From: Streptomyces halobius
GTDB lineage: Bacteria > Actinomycetota > Actinomycetes > Streptomycetales > Streptomycetaceae
DNA length: 64,000 nt
Assembly: GCF_023277745.1 (NCBI RefSeq)
Contig: NZ_CP086322.1
Coordinates: 6,200,001 to 6,264,000 of the forward strand
Direction: 5' to 3'
Shown here: positions 1-8,478 of the stretch, in pieces
How positions within the stretch are numbered: position 1 is the first letter of the stretch
How the letters are laid out: every line of letters begins with the position of its first letter
Translations under genes and position numbers: made by a program
Notes under the pieces: generated by a model
Seen by the model: the letters and a program-made list of their open reading frames with translations, nothing else
Told to the model about the DNA's origin: nothing
Databases searched by the model: none

Positions 1-1551
1 TACGGCATCGAACAGCGAACGGGCGTAAATCGGCGCGGAAAGCGCGGACATCACCATGCCGGCCACCCCGCCGGACCCCTCCGGCTCATGCGGCGAGACA
101 TTGTGCCGACGGTTCCAGATATACAGCCCGATCTGCAGTGCCGAGGCATTGCCGTACAGCATCATCCACACCGACGGATCGATCTGCACACCCGAGGCGC
201 CCAGACCCAGGAACAGCGCACAGCTGAGCGCCGCCAGAATCCAGTTCAGCGCCGACATCGGGTAGAAGATCACCATCATGGTGTAGTTGAAGAGCCGGCC
301 GGGGGGCAGCGTGAACGGCGCCTTCCAGAACTGCTTGAGGATCGTCTCGTACGTCCCGCGCGACCAGCGCAGTTGCTGGGTGAAGAAGTCCGTCCAGGCC
401 GTCGGCCCCTCGCCGACCGCGAGTACGTCCGGGGTGTAGACCGACTTCCATTTCTTCCCGGTCGCCGGATTGCGGTGCCGGTGCATTTCGAATCCGGTCG
501 CCATGTCCTCGGTGATCGAGTCGTACAGCCCGCCGATCTGCTTCAGTGCCGTGATGCGTACGGCATTGGACGTACCGACGAACATCGGTGCGCCATAGCG
601 GTTTCCGGCCCGCTGGATCAGCGCGTGGAAGAGGAACTGCTGGGACTCGGCGGCCTTGGTGACGAAGGTGTCGTAATTCCCGTACACCTGCGGGCCGATG
701 ACGAATCCGACATCCGGGTCGCGGAAGAAACCCAGCATTCGCTCCAGGTAATTGGGCAGCGGAACGTGGTCGGTGTCGACGGATGCGAAGTAGTCGTAGG
801 AGTCGCCGTGCGCCTGGAGCCAGGCGTTGTAGTTGCCGTGCTTGGTCCTGGCGCGGTGCGGGCCCTTGGGCCGGTTCCATTCCGGCACGCCCTTGCGGGT
901 GAAGTGGTGCACACCGAGTCGCCGGCAGACCTCCTTGACCTCGGGGTCGTCGCCCTCGTCCAGCAGCCAGACGTGCAACAGCCCCCGGTGGCGCACCTTG
1001 ACCGCCGCCTCCAGCGTCTTCGTCACCATCGCGAGCGGCTCCTTGCCGGGCACGAAGGAGGTGAGGAAGGCGACGCGGGTGCCGTGCTCCGGGACGACCG
1101 GGACGGGGTCGCGGGCGACGAGGGTGGCATGCGCGTTGGACAGAACGTTCATGCAGCGGAAGAACTCGATCAGACCGATCGAGACGAGCATGACGACGTC
1201 CAGCACCGGCAGGAAGTCGAAGTCGGGATAGTCGCGCCGGGTCCAGTGGGCGGGCTGCAGCAGCCAGGCGAGCAGGCCAAGCGAGACCAGCGGCGCGGCG
1301 CCGAGCAGCAGGGCCGCCCGGATGCGGTGCGGCTCGTCGGCCAGCAGGGAGCGGTAGCGGACCTTGTAGGGCCTGCTCGGGTCGGGCTGGGTGAGCGGCC
1401 CGGCGAGGCGGCTGTAGTGCTCGTAGTCGTAGCGCGGCAGCGGCTTTCGCCGGGTGTACCGCTGCCAGTGCTGGCGTGGCACGCGCAGGCGTGTCGTCGC
1501 GGACGGATCGTACGAATGCTGCTGGCGGGCGTCGTCAGGCGGCGACGTCAT
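1..1551 (-). CDS. cslA: Cellulose synthase-like family 2 glycosyltransferase (CslA type), 3' end outside window
   Basis: Membrane beta-glycan synthase; the C-terminus runs off the window at base 1. Visible in order are an N-terminal cytoplasmic segment, two membrane segments (AALLLGAAPLVSLGLLAWLL and one ending before EFFRCM), the GT-A core with a DEGDD stretch, the metal site SVDTDH, the TED catalytic base and the product-channel motif QQLRW, then further hydrophobic helices. This is the bacterial cellulose/beta-glucan synthase pattern. ATG at 1551 is chosen because GGGGGGA lies nine bases upstream; an in-frame ATG at 1560 abuts that G-run. In Streptomyces cslA is followed by the copper oxidase gene glxA and makes a hyphal-tip glucan; that neighbour would lie beyond the edge. 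Confidence 0.9.
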   Translation of the reverse strand, partial: MTSPPDDARQQHSYDPSATTRLRVPRQHWQRYTRRKPLPRYDYEHYSRLAGPLTQPDPSRPYKVRYRSLLADEPHRIRAALLLGAAPLVSLGLLAWLLQPAHWTRRDYPDFDFLPVLDVVMLVSIGLIEFFRCMNVLSNAHATLVARDPVPVVPEHGTRVAFLTSFVPGKEPLAMVTKTLEAAVKVRHRGLLHVWLLDEGDDPEVKEVCRRLGVHHFTRKGVPEWNRPKGPHRARTKHGNYNAWLQAHGDSYDYFASVDTDHVPLPNYLERMLGFFRDPDVGFVIGPQVYGNYDTFVTKAAESQQFLFHALIQRAGNRYGAPMFVGTSNAVRITALKQIGGLYDSITEDMATGFEMHRHRNPATGKKWKSVYTPDVLAVGEGPTAWTDFFTQQLRWSRGTYETILKQFWKAPFTLPPGRLFNYTMMVIFYPMSALNWILAALSCALFLGLGASGVQIDPSVWMMLYGNASALQIGLYIWNRRHNVSPHEPEGSGGVAGMVMSALSAPIYARSLFDAV

Positions 1552-1984
1552 TGAGTCCATCCCCCCGCACGCAACACCGGCTGCGTGCCCTCGCTGATGG
1601 CCGTACCTCGGTCCCCCTCGACCGACTCGGGCTCACTGATGTCGGCCGCCCGCGGTCCAAGACGCTGACGGCCATCTTCCGGTTTCATGATGAACGCTTG
1701 GCCGGCTTTCCGGAACGCCGGGCTCCGCGCTCAGGTCATGACGGCCGGGGTGTCCACGACTCCGGATCCCCAACAACTCGGCGACCACGGCCCGTTCGGC
1801 GATCCAACGATCCGTCCATCACGATCCGTCGATCCGTCCGACGTCCGGCACGACATCCGACTCATCATCCGGTTTGCCGAGGTCCCAGGTCAGGTTCCCG
1901 GACCGCCTTCATGATCGCAAGACTGAAACGCGATGTTTACGGACAAGAGTGTGCATTGCAGGACGGTTTATGGCGCAGGCCACA
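1552..1984. other. Intergenic region between cslA and the GntR gene
   Basis: No convincing gene. The plus-strand frames here have poor codon bias. The stretch should hold the cslA promoter on the reverse strand. It includes short runs of repeated 'gatccgtc' near 1800-1850 but no clear operator. Confidence 0.5.
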
Positions 1985-2683
1985 TCACTTCGTTCCGGAA
2001 CTGTGCAACCTCTGGCGGATGTTGTCGAAATGCTGTCGCACCGCCCACTCCGCACCCACCGCGTCACCGGCCCGCACCGCCACCACGATCTCCCGGTGCT
2101 GATGCCAGGTGGCCCGCGGATCCACCGTCGCCTCCGCCACCAGGTCCATCTGCACCCGGTGAAACGCCTCCCAGAACGCATCCAGCACCTCGCTCAACAA
2201 CGGAATCGCCAGCCCTCGGTAGAGCACGGCATGAAACGCCCGGTCCGTCTGCGCCGCCACCGCACCCGACGCGGCCTCCCGCGCCATCCGCGTCACCAGC
2301 CCGTCCAGCTCCGCGAGATCGGCAGCCGGCATCCGCCCGGCCAGCCGCGCGATCAACCCGGCCTCGACCGCCTCCCGCAGCGCCAGCAGCTGCCGCAGAC
2401 TGTCCTCACCCCGCAGATGCCCGGCCACCGTCCGGAACGCCAGGCCCTCGCTCATCGGCGCCATCGACATCGGCCCGACATACGTCCCGAACCCGTGCCG
2501 GATCTCCACGATGCCCATCGCCTGCAGCCCCTTGAGCGCCTCCCGCACGGAATTCCGGCTCACCCCGAGCAGCGCCATCAGCTCCGGCTCCGTCGGCAGC
2601 GCGGCACCGGACGGCAGCCGCCGCTCGATGATCAGCTTCTTGATCCGGTCCCCGATGTCGCGCGCCATGCGGTGACTCTGCAC
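1985..2683 (-). CDS. GntR-family regulator, FadR subfamily (FCD domain)
   Basis: DNA-binding transcriptional regulator of 232 aa. Residues 1-75 form the GntR winged helix, with LPTEPELMALLGVSRNSVRE as the recognition region and a GFGTYV wing. Residues about 85-225 form the all-helical FCD effector domain, with RAFHAVLY and a conserved HxxI-type histidine (HQHREIV). This class usually senses small carboxylates or sugar acids and represses nearby catabolic or transport genes. It stands alone between cslA and a tRNA, so its target is not evident; the importer/amidase island a few kb downstream is one possibility (inference). The ATG at 2683 gives the expected family length. Confidence 0.9.
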   Translation of the reverse strand: MQSHRMARDIGDRIKKLIIERRLPSGAALPTEPELMALLGVSRNSVREALKGLQAMGIVEIRHGFGTYVGPMSMAPMSEGLAFRTVAGHLRGEDSLRQLLALREAVEAGLIARLAGRMPAADLAELDGLVTRMAREAASGAVAAQTDRAFHAVLYRGLAIPLLSEVLDAFWEAFHRVQMDLVAEATVDPRATWHQHREIVVAVRAGDAVGAEWAVRQHFDNIRQRLHSSGTK

Positions 2684-3173
2684 CGGCGGCTCGCGTTTGA
2701 CCAGAGAAATGCCGGCATTTCGTCGCGCCGTACAAAAACGCGGGGAAAGGGGGCCCGCAGGGGCTCTCCACTGCTAAAGGATTGTCCCGCCGGGGGTAAA
2801 GCCTGCCGTCGGTCGACCGTCCGTCTGCTGTCCGTCCGTTGTCTGCCTGTCGTCCGTCTGTCGTCAGTCCGGCGTCAACGACACCTGCCTCGCCGTAAGT
2901 CGTCTCCATCGCAGTAAGTGCATCTGTCTCGCCGTAAGTCGCGTCCACGGAATGAAGGACATTGGGGCGGGCGGGCGATACGCATAGCGACACATGCGCC
3001 CGATACGCATAGCGACACATGCGTCACCGGGCGCACCGATATGGCGCTCGATTTGCGCCGGGATTTGCGCGAACGCGGGGATCGATAGGGGCAGTGACGG
3101 GCGCTGGAGCGACGCGAGAGGAATGCCCGACGCGGGCGGCGCCGCCGAGGCCGCTGCGGCATCGGCGCAACGA
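2684..3173. other. Intergenic region with short direct repeats
   Basis: No supported gene. It contains a perfect tandem pair of a 23-base sequence (2976-2998 and 3001-3023, period 25, beginning CGATACGCATAGCGACACAT). Two copies of CTCGCCGTAAGTCG lie near 2890 and 2930, and GTCCGTC/GTCGTC short repeats lie near 2816-2870. GC-rich frames across it have no recognisable protein. Confidence 0.6.
2976..3025. repeat. 25-bp tandem repeat, two copies
   Basis: CGATACGCATAGCGACACAT plus three further identical bases occurs at 2976 and again at 3001, separated by two bases. The copies are perfect over 23 bases, which suggests recent duplication. Confidence 0.9.
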
Positions 3174-3204
3174 CTGAGGCCCCTCGCATGGCGAGGGGCC
3201 TCAG
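3174..3204 (-). terminator. Terminator hairpin after tRNA-Lys copy 1
   Basis: CTGAGGCCCCTCGC (3174-3187) pairs perfectly with GCGAGGGGCCTCAG (3191-3204) around the bases ATG. It starts eight bases past the mature 3' end of the reverse-strand tRNA, so it probably ends that transcript. Confidence 0.85.
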
Positions 3205-3211
3205 TACTACG

Positions 3212-3285
3212 TGCGCCGCCAGGGACTCGAACCCCGGACCCGCTGATTAAGAGTCAGCTGCTCTAACCAACTGAGCTAGCGGCGC
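3212..3285 (-). tRNA. tRNA-Lys (anticodon CUU), copy 1
   Basis: On the reverse strand this 74-nt sequence folds as a complete cloverleaf. The acceptor GCGCCGC pairs with GCGGCGC, followed by discriminator A. The D-arm is GCTCAGTTGGTTAGAGC, the anticodon loop CTCTTAA reads CUU, and the T-arm contains GGTTCGAGTCC. CCA is not encoded. The sequence is identical to two other copies in this window. Confidence 0.97.
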
Positions 3286-4132
3286 GCGCTGACCTGAAGA
3301 ACTTTACACGAACTTCGGACGTGCTCCGTACCCACGACCTCCCCGCCCACACAGTCAATACCTGTGACCCCCGCCACTCCGTGCCTCGTCGCTGGCGACC
3401 ACTGCCGCCGCCCTTACCCCACGGGACCCGCTTTCCTCGCGGGCCGAAAGTCCCGTGATCTCGGGACCTTCGACTGGCCGGCCGCCCGAATTGGTCTGTG
3501 AAGATCGAGTTCGTGGCCGGAGATCAGCGTTCGTGACCACGGGGCGACAACCTCCGTAGCCGGAAGCGGCGACGCCCCTAGCCAGAAGCAGATCAAGACG
3601 GATCAAGACCCGCGGCCGCAAGAGCAAGAGGGCATGGCCCTGGATCACAGTTGCACCGGTGCCACCCGTTGCACCGGTGCCACCAGCTGCACCGTCAGCA
3701 CGCGGTGTCCATCACCCATCGACGGGCTGACGCGAGCACCAAGGCAGTCGGGGCAGCCAACGCAGTCGAGGCGAGAGAGCCCACCGACCCCGGAAGGAGC
3801 CGGAATGCCACCGCCGGGCGCGTCGCGTACGGCCGCGGGAGCGGTGGCACCCGTCCAGCGCGGACGTAGGGCCTGTCCGGTGGGGCATCGCCGGGCCCGG
3901 GGCGCAGCCTCTCCGGCGCCGGGCGCACCACCCCACGGCACTCCCCGGACGGCCTCCGCCCCGGCTGCGCCTCAGGCCGGCCGGGACCGCCCGCGCACCC
4001 CTTCCGGCCATGGCGTCCGTCACTCCTCCGTCGCCTCGGGGCAACCCCGCCCCTCGCGACAGCGTCTGCTAGGACGCGCGCCCCGGATTCGGTCCACCGG
4101 GACTCGCCCCTCCATCGGAAAGGTTGATCGTC
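3286..4132. other. Long leader/intergenic region upstream of the SsgA-like gene
   Basis: About 850 bp without a convincing gene. The open frames on either strand have irregular third-position G+C and Arg/Pro/Ala-rich translations. It holds an 18-bp tandem repeat (3651-3694) and presumably the promoter of the SsgA-like gene that starts near 4133. A GGAAAGG ribosome-binding site is at 4117-4123. Confidence 0.5.
3651..3694. repeat. 18-bp tandem repeat, about 2.5 copies
   Basis: TTGCACCGGTGCCACC occurs at 3651 and 3669, and a partial copy (CTGCACCG) follows at 3687. Each unit contains the palindrome TGCACCGGTGCC, so the array could bind a dimeric protein; this is inference from symmetry only. 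Confidence 0.8.
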
Positions 4133-4552
4133 GTGGTGTCGACAGCCCAGCGCACCCTTGAGATGTGGCTCCTCCTCGGGCCGGACGCAGTGGTTCCGGT
4201 GGCCGGCCGGTGCAGCTACCGCAGCGACCGCCCGTACGAGGTGGAGGTCGCCTTCATCAGCCGTGGCCGCACCATCGCCACCTGGCAGTTCGCCCGCGAT
4301 CTGCTGCTGGACGGACTGGACGGCGAAGCGGGGGAGGGGGACGTACGGGTGCGGCCCGTCCACGGGCCCTACGGGCAGCGCCATGTGCACATAGACCTGT
4401 CCACCGACGACACCGTCTGCGCGCTGTCCGTGCGCGCGACGGAACTCACCTCATGGCTGGAGCAGACCACGGCCATCGTGCCGCCCGGCCAGGAGTCTCG
4501 CCATGTCGACATGGACGTCCATCTGGCTCGGCTGCTCGCGGGGAAGTGCTGA
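4133..4552 (+). CDS. SsgA-like protein (SALP), sporulation/cell-division regulator family
   Basis: SsgA/SsgB-family protein of about 139 aa. The family signature is visible along the length: LLLGPDAVVPVAGRCSYRSD near the N-terminus, PYEVEVAF, the W in TIATWQFARDLLLDGL, GEGDVRV, and the C-terminal SLxxWLEQT-like helix with a VPPGQE tail. These small actinomycete proteins localise division septa or control peptidoglycan processing during sporulation. GTG at 4133 lies nine bases after GGAAAGG; an in-frame TTG at 4124 abuts it and is less likely. The stop overlaps the next gene (TGATG), so the two are translationally coupled. Which SALP this is cannot be told. Confidence 0.88.
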   Translation: MVSTAQRTLEMWLLLGPDAVVPVAGRCSYRSDRPYEVEVAFISRGRTIATWQFARDLLLDGLDGEAGEGDVRVRPVHGPYGQRHVHIDLSTDDTVCALSVRATELTSWLEQTTAIVPPGQESRHVDMDVHLARLLAGKC

Positions 4553-6135
4553 TGACGACGACTGCCACTACGGCTACCACCATGACCGATGCCGAACGCG
4601 GTGAGCAGAGCACGTCAGCCGCCAGAACCCGGCGTACCACGCCCCGCGCGGACGGCCGGCCGGCCCGTGAGGCGGGGGTGACCCGGCCCGACGCGGGCTT
4701 GGGCTCCCGCCGGGCCGGGAGCGCCTCGGAGGCCGGGCCTGCTTCCGTTGCCGGTTCTGCGTCTGCGGGCGGTTCTGCGCCTGTGGGCGGGTCTGTTTCC
4801 GTGGGCGGGGCGGCTCCCGAGCCGTCGCGTGCCCCGGAGGCGGGAGCCGCCTCCCAGGCTGGGCCCGCGTCCGCAGCCTGGACGGCTTCCGAGGCGGGGC
4901 CTGCAGCCGCGGCCATGCCTGGCTCCGAGGCCGGGGCGACCTGCGCAGATGGCTCCCCTTCCGTGGCCGGGGCCCACACCGCAGGGGCCGCCTCCGCGGG
5001 TGGATCCGTCCCCGCCGCTGGATCCGCTCCCGCCGCAGGACCGGTCCCCGACGCTGGATCCGTCCCCCCGGCCTGGGCCGCGCCGGCCTGTCCGGCGGCG
5101 CACGACCCGCGGGCGCACGGCTTTCTGCCGGAGCGGCCCCCCGTCCGCTCCATGATCGGAACCTGGACCCGGCTGGACGCCCTCGCCCGCGCGGCAGCGG
5201 TCGCCCCGTGCCGCGAGAACGCCATCGCCATCGTCGAACGCGCCCACCACGCCGATGAGTTGAGCGCCCTGCGGCAACGGGTCTCACGTCTGTCACCGCG
5301 CAACGCCGAGGCCGCCGCGATGCGGGTGGCGATGATCGCGGTGTCCTGCGGCTGGAGCGGACTCGACCCGCTCGCACCCGCCGCACGCCAGGTCGCCGAC
5401 GAGGCGTTCCTCGACCTGTGGGCAGCCATCGCCCACCGCATCGACCACGACCAGTTCATAGCGCTGCCCACCCTGGCGCTGCACAACTGGGCACCCGAGC
5501 GCAAACCGCGACGCCACATACCCATCGACCAACTGGCCCGTACGGAACAGCTCGTACCCATCGTCCGCTGGGCCCCGGAGGACCAGCCCCTCAGCCGCCT
5601 GGACCGCTTGATGCTGGCCGCCACCCGGCTCGAAGCACACGGAATCTGGCTCTTCCGCCTCGCGGAAACCCTCGCGGGCCGTTCACCCGACGACTCGTCC
5701 ACGCCGACGGCCCTGCGCCGCCTGGTCCGTGTCCAGCACGCCTTGCGCGCCCAACTCCACTCCGAGGCCGCGGAACTGGCGGCCGCCCCGGCGACTCCCC
5801 AACAGCGCGCCGTGCTGGCCGCACTTGCCGAACAGGGCGCCCTGGAACCGCCCGTACTGCAGGCCGCGGACGCGGTACTGGGCGTCGGCGGACGTCGCAT
5901 GGGCGAGGGCAGGCGGCAACTCGTCCGCCGCCACCTCCCGGCACAGCACCGCGCCTGGCTCAGCGCAATGGACCGTCACTGCGCCCCGGTCCGCACCCTC
6001 GCCCACCGAGGCGGCCCCGACGCCGCCGTCTACCGGGAGGCCCAGGAATCCCTCATCGCCCTCCGCCGCTCCTACACGGCCCTGGTACAAACCGCCGGCC
6101 AGCCGACAACCACCTCCCTCACAGCAGCGGCCTGA
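4552..6135 (+). CDS. Hypothetical protein with Ala/Gly/Ser/Pro repeat region, coupled to the SsgA-like gene
   Basis: Unrecognised 527-aa protein whose ATG overlaps the stop of the SsgA-like gene. Residues 1-50 are Thr/Arg-rich. Residues about 50-185 are low complexity, repeats of the type SEAGPAS, SASAGGSAP and VAGSASAGG. A helical domain of about 340 residues follows, with conserved-looking segments (SMIGTWTRLDALARAAA, ALHNWAPERKPRRHIP, RLDRLMLAATRLEAHGIWLF). No signal peptide, membrane segment or catalytic motif is seen. The C-terminal domain has normal Streptomyces codon bias and looks folded. Coupling suggests a partner or companion role to the SALP, but no function is assigned. Confidence 0.75.
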   Translation: MTTTATTATTMTDAERGEQSTSAARTRRTTPRADGRPAREAGVTRPDAGLGSRRAGSASEAGPASVAGSASAGGSAPVGGSVSVGGAAPEPSRAPEAGAASQAGPASAAWTASEAGPAAAAMPGSEAGATCADGSPSVAGAHTAGAASAGGSVPAAGSAPAAGPVPDAGSVPPAWAAPACPAAHDPRAHGFLPERPPVRSMIGTWTRLDALARAAAVAPCRENAIAIVERAHHADELSALRQRVSRLSPRNAEAAAMRVAMIAVSCGWSGLDPLAPAARQVADEAFLDLWAAIAHRIDHDQFIALPTLALHNWAPERKPRRHIPIDQLARTEQLVPIVRWAPEDQPLSRLDRLMLAATRLEAHGIWLFRLAETLAGRSPDDSSTPTALRRLVRVQHALRAQLHSEAAELAAAPATPQQRAVLAALAEQGALEPPVLQAADAVLGVGGRRMGEGRRQLVRRHLPAQHRAWLSAMDRHCAPVRTLAHRGGPDAAVYREAQESLIALRRSYTALVQTAGQPTTTSLTAAA

Positions 6136-6437
6136 CCACTCAAGCGCTCCTCCGTCTGGCCCTGCCCAGCGTTCCGGGGGGCTCGCCCCCACCCCCTCCC
6201 CTCTCCCCGCATTGCTCCCCGCGACTGCCTCCTCCCTGCTGTGTCCGCTCCTTCACCGCCCGTGATTGACGTTGCGAGCGGCGCACGCCGCAGGCGTCAG
6301 ACCACGGGTTGGTCATGAGGGGGCGGTAGTACTGGGGGTTGAGGGGAGTACTGGGGGGTTGACGGGCGCGTTTGAGGGCGGCGTCGATTCGATCACTTCC
6401 TCGCCCACCCGGGCGAGTATCTGCACACCCCGACAAC
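6136..6437. other. Intergenic region
   Basis: No gene seen. It contains a C-rich stretch (6180-6235) and a G-rich patch with two copies of AGTACTGGGGG near 6328 and 6348. Confidence 0.5.
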
Positions 6438-6475
6438 GAAGTGGGCGTCCCCGGAGAACCGAGAACGCCCACTTC
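6438..6475 (-). terminator. Terminator hairpin after tRNA-Lys copy 2
   Basis: GAAGTGGGCGT (6438-6448) pairs with ACGCCCACTTC (6465-6475). It sits just beyond the 3' end of the reverse-strand tRNA at 6481. Confidence 0.8.
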
Positions 6476-6480
6476 CTACG

Positions 6481-6554
6481 TGCGCCGCCAGGGACTCGAA
6501 CCCCGGACCCGCTGATTAAGAGTCAGCTGCTCTAACCAACTGAGCTAGCGGCGC
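6481..6554 (-). tRNA. tRNA-Lys (anticodon CUU), copy 2
   Basis: The same 74-nt sequence as the copy at 3212-3285, with identical acceptor stem, CTCTTAA anticodon loop and T-arm. Short flanks are also shared (TACGTGCGCCGCC on one side, GGCGCGCGCTGAC on the other), consistent with duplication of a segment slightly larger than the gene. Confidence 0.97.
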
Positions 6555-6812
6555 GCGCTGACGAAAGAAATACTACCTGGTCCGTAGGGGTGCCTGAGAC
6601 CACGCCCACCGGGCGCTCACCGCGGCGCCCACCGCCCCGACGGCACAGCCCACCGGACGGCCCTGCCAAACGACCTTGGCGCCCCGCCGCAAGCCCGAGT
6701 TCGCGGACGGGGCGGCACCCCGGACCGTACGGACCGGCCGACCTGAACCCGGCCGACCCGAACGGACCGTGCGCCCCCGGAGCCGGACCAGCGTCCGCCC
6801 GTCCCTCCCGCC

Positions 6813-7588
6813 TCAGATCGCCAGCGACAGCAGCACCGGCGCGGCCCCGCGGTTCAGGGCATCGGCGGCCTGGCGCAGACGGTGGGCGTGCTCCAGCGGC
6901 ATCGACAGGGCGAGGCAGCCGACCGTCGATCCGGCCGTGATCGGTACGGCGGCGCAGACCGTGCCGACGGCGTACTCCTGGAGATCCAGTACGGGCACCG
7001 TCGGCGGCTGGCTGTCGAGCTTGTGGAACAGCACCTTCTCGTTGGTGATCGTCCGGGACGTGAGCCGGTCCGGGACGTGAGCCGGGCGGTCTTGTGACGT
7101 GAGAGGTGGTCCATGCGGCCGTCGTGGTCCAGCTGGGCGAGCAGGCACTTGCCGACCGCGCTGGCGTGTGCCGTGCGGCGGAATTCGGCCCACTCGTTGA
7201 CCTTGGGCGCGGTCGGTCCGTCGGCGTAGTGGAGGATTTTCACCTCGCCGTCGATGTACCGGCTGACGTAGACCGCCGCGCCGACCGAGTCCCGCAGGTC
7301 GTCCAGGGTGAGCTGGAGCTTGTCCCGCAGCGCGCGGTCGCGGTCGCCGCCGGAACCCAGCAGGAGCAGCGATTCACCGACGACATACGCGCCGTCGGCG
7401 AGCTGTTCCACATAGGCCTCGCGCCGCAGCATCGACAGCATGTGGGCGAGGTGGCCCGTGGGCAGTCCGGTTTCCCGGGCGATCTGCACATCGGTCACGC
7501 CGTCGGCGCGCTTGGAGATGGTTTCGAGTACGCGAAGGGCGTACTGCACCGAATGGAACGGCGCGGTCGGCTCGGGCTTCAGCGCCAC
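6813..7588 (-). pseudogene. IclR-family regulator disrupted by a 17-bp tandem duplication
   Basis: The first ~165 codons from ATG 7588 encode an IclR winged helix (VQYALRVLETISKRADGVTD, then IARETGLPTGHLAHMLSMLR) and the start of the effector domain (ASAVGKCLLAQL). After HLSRHKTARLTSRT the frame is lost. The expected IclR C-terminus (ITNEKVLFHKL through ALNRGAAPVLLSLAI, stop at 6813) continues in another frame. The break coincides with a perfect 17-bp tandem duplication at 7051-7084. Deleting one unit on paper joins ...LTSRT directly to ITNEK... in frame. The copy is therefore inactive or makes a truncated protein. It lies at the end of the importer island and may have been its regulator. Confidence 0.88.
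7051..7084. repeat. 17-bp tandem duplication inside the IclR gene
   Basis: GTCCGGGACGTGAGCCG at 7051-7067 is repeated without spacer at 7068-7084. Seventeen is not a multiple of three, so one extra unit shifts the reading frame. Confidence 0.97.
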
Positions 7589-8046
7589 GGTGTCCCCCTA
7601 GCAGGTTGTTACCGCTTGCGTCGTGACCGTTGTTGGCGGACACGGTCGATCGGCGCAGCGCGCGACCGCTCCCGCACAACGGGCTCGTATCACGATAGCG
7701 GTGAACGGCCCTCGATGGAGGGGGTCTTGACTGAAAAGAGTTGCGTGCCCCTTTGCTGTACTGCGGCTTATGGCGTTGGCATATGTCGAGGTCACGGGGT
7801 GCGGGAGACCTTGGAAGGGTGCGGAACCGGCCGTGTGCGCGGCCGGTTCCGCGAGGGGGATGTCAGGTAGTCGGACAGACGTCAGGCAGACGGCAGGCGG
7901 GGCGTCAGGTAGACCTTTGAACAAAGGATCAGACAGGGCATCAGGCAGGACATTGATGGTAGCGGGGCAGGGTGTCGGAACTCGTCTCCTCTCAAAACAG
8001 ATTCCCTGAAAACAGATCGACGGACCCACCCCATTTTCTCGGCTTC
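7589..8046. other. Intergenic region between the IclR pseudogene and a gene remnant
   Basis: No convincing gene. It contains a strong hairpin (7821-7852) and, at about 7862-7955, several imperfect copies of TCAGGCAG/TCAGGTAG/TCAGACAG. The reverse-strand promoter of the IclR gene should lie just past 7588. Confidence 0.5.
7821..7852. terminator. Strong hairpin, probable terminator
   Basis: GCGGAACCGGCC (7821-7832) pairs perfectly with GGCCGGTTCCGC (7841-7852) across an 8-base loop. It lies downstream of the reverse-strand remnant that ends at 8047. Confidence 0.75.
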
Positions 8047-8283
8047 TCAGGACGTCATGAGTATCTTTTCGCCGCTGGTCGCCTTGACCTTGCCGCCCTT
8101 CCACGTGCTGACGTACCACAGGAAGCCGTGATTCTCCGCCATCTGGCGGTCGAAGTCGCGGATCTGCCGGCCGCCCTTGGCGTTGCCGTAACAGCGGTAA
8201 CCGTGTGGGCCGTTGGCGTTGACGACGCCGCGTACCTCGATACGCGGGCCGTCTTCGAGGGTGTCGTCGACCGTAGACGCTAG
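8047..8283 (-). pseudogene. 3' remnant of an unidentified gene
   Basis: About 78 codons ending at a TGA have clear Streptomyces coding bias (third positions mostly G or C). They read ...TVDDTLEDGPRIEVRGVV, GYRCYGNAKGGRQIRDFDRQ and ENHGFLWYVSTWKGGKV. No credible start or upstream coding bias exists beyond about 8283, so this looks like the 3' end of a lost gene. The longest open frame extends to 8448, but its first 50 residues are not protein-like. The family is not recognised. Confidence 0.45.
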
Positions 8284-8420
8284 ATCTGGTTTCGGCCATA
8301 GGCCATCGACTTGAGGAACAGGCGAGCAGGCATGGGGGTGACGGAACAGGGGCGCAGTGGCGCAGCAGAGCGGAATTCCGGAACCCGGACGTCGTGTTGT
8401 GGGTGCGGGGAAACGTGAAA

Positions 8421-8455
8421 GGGCGGTGCGCCCCGGGTGACGGGGCACACCACCC
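8421..8455 (-). terminator. Probable terminator of the ABC importer operon
   Basis: GGGCGGTGCGCCCC pairs with GGGGCACACCACCC with two mismatches around a short loop. It lies 24 bases past the stop of the ATPase gene on the reverse strand. Confidence 0.65.
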
Positions 8456-8478
8456 TGCGGTGGATCAGGACGGACCGC

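Noticed and set aside
88..1554. 488-aa forward open frame opposite cslA
   Set aside because: It is antisense to a gene with full glycosyltransferase motifs; the Arg/Gly/Val-rich translation has no domain.
3212..3285. tRNA-Lys genes as attachment sites of a mobile element
   Set aside because: No integrase or partial tRNA duplicate adjoins any of the three copies; the only integrase sits at 23.8 kb and its element has its own end repeats.
3355..4044. Several 70-175 aa frames upstream of the SsgA-like gene
   Set aside because: No recognisable protein, mixed third-position bias and several competing frames; treated as non-coding.
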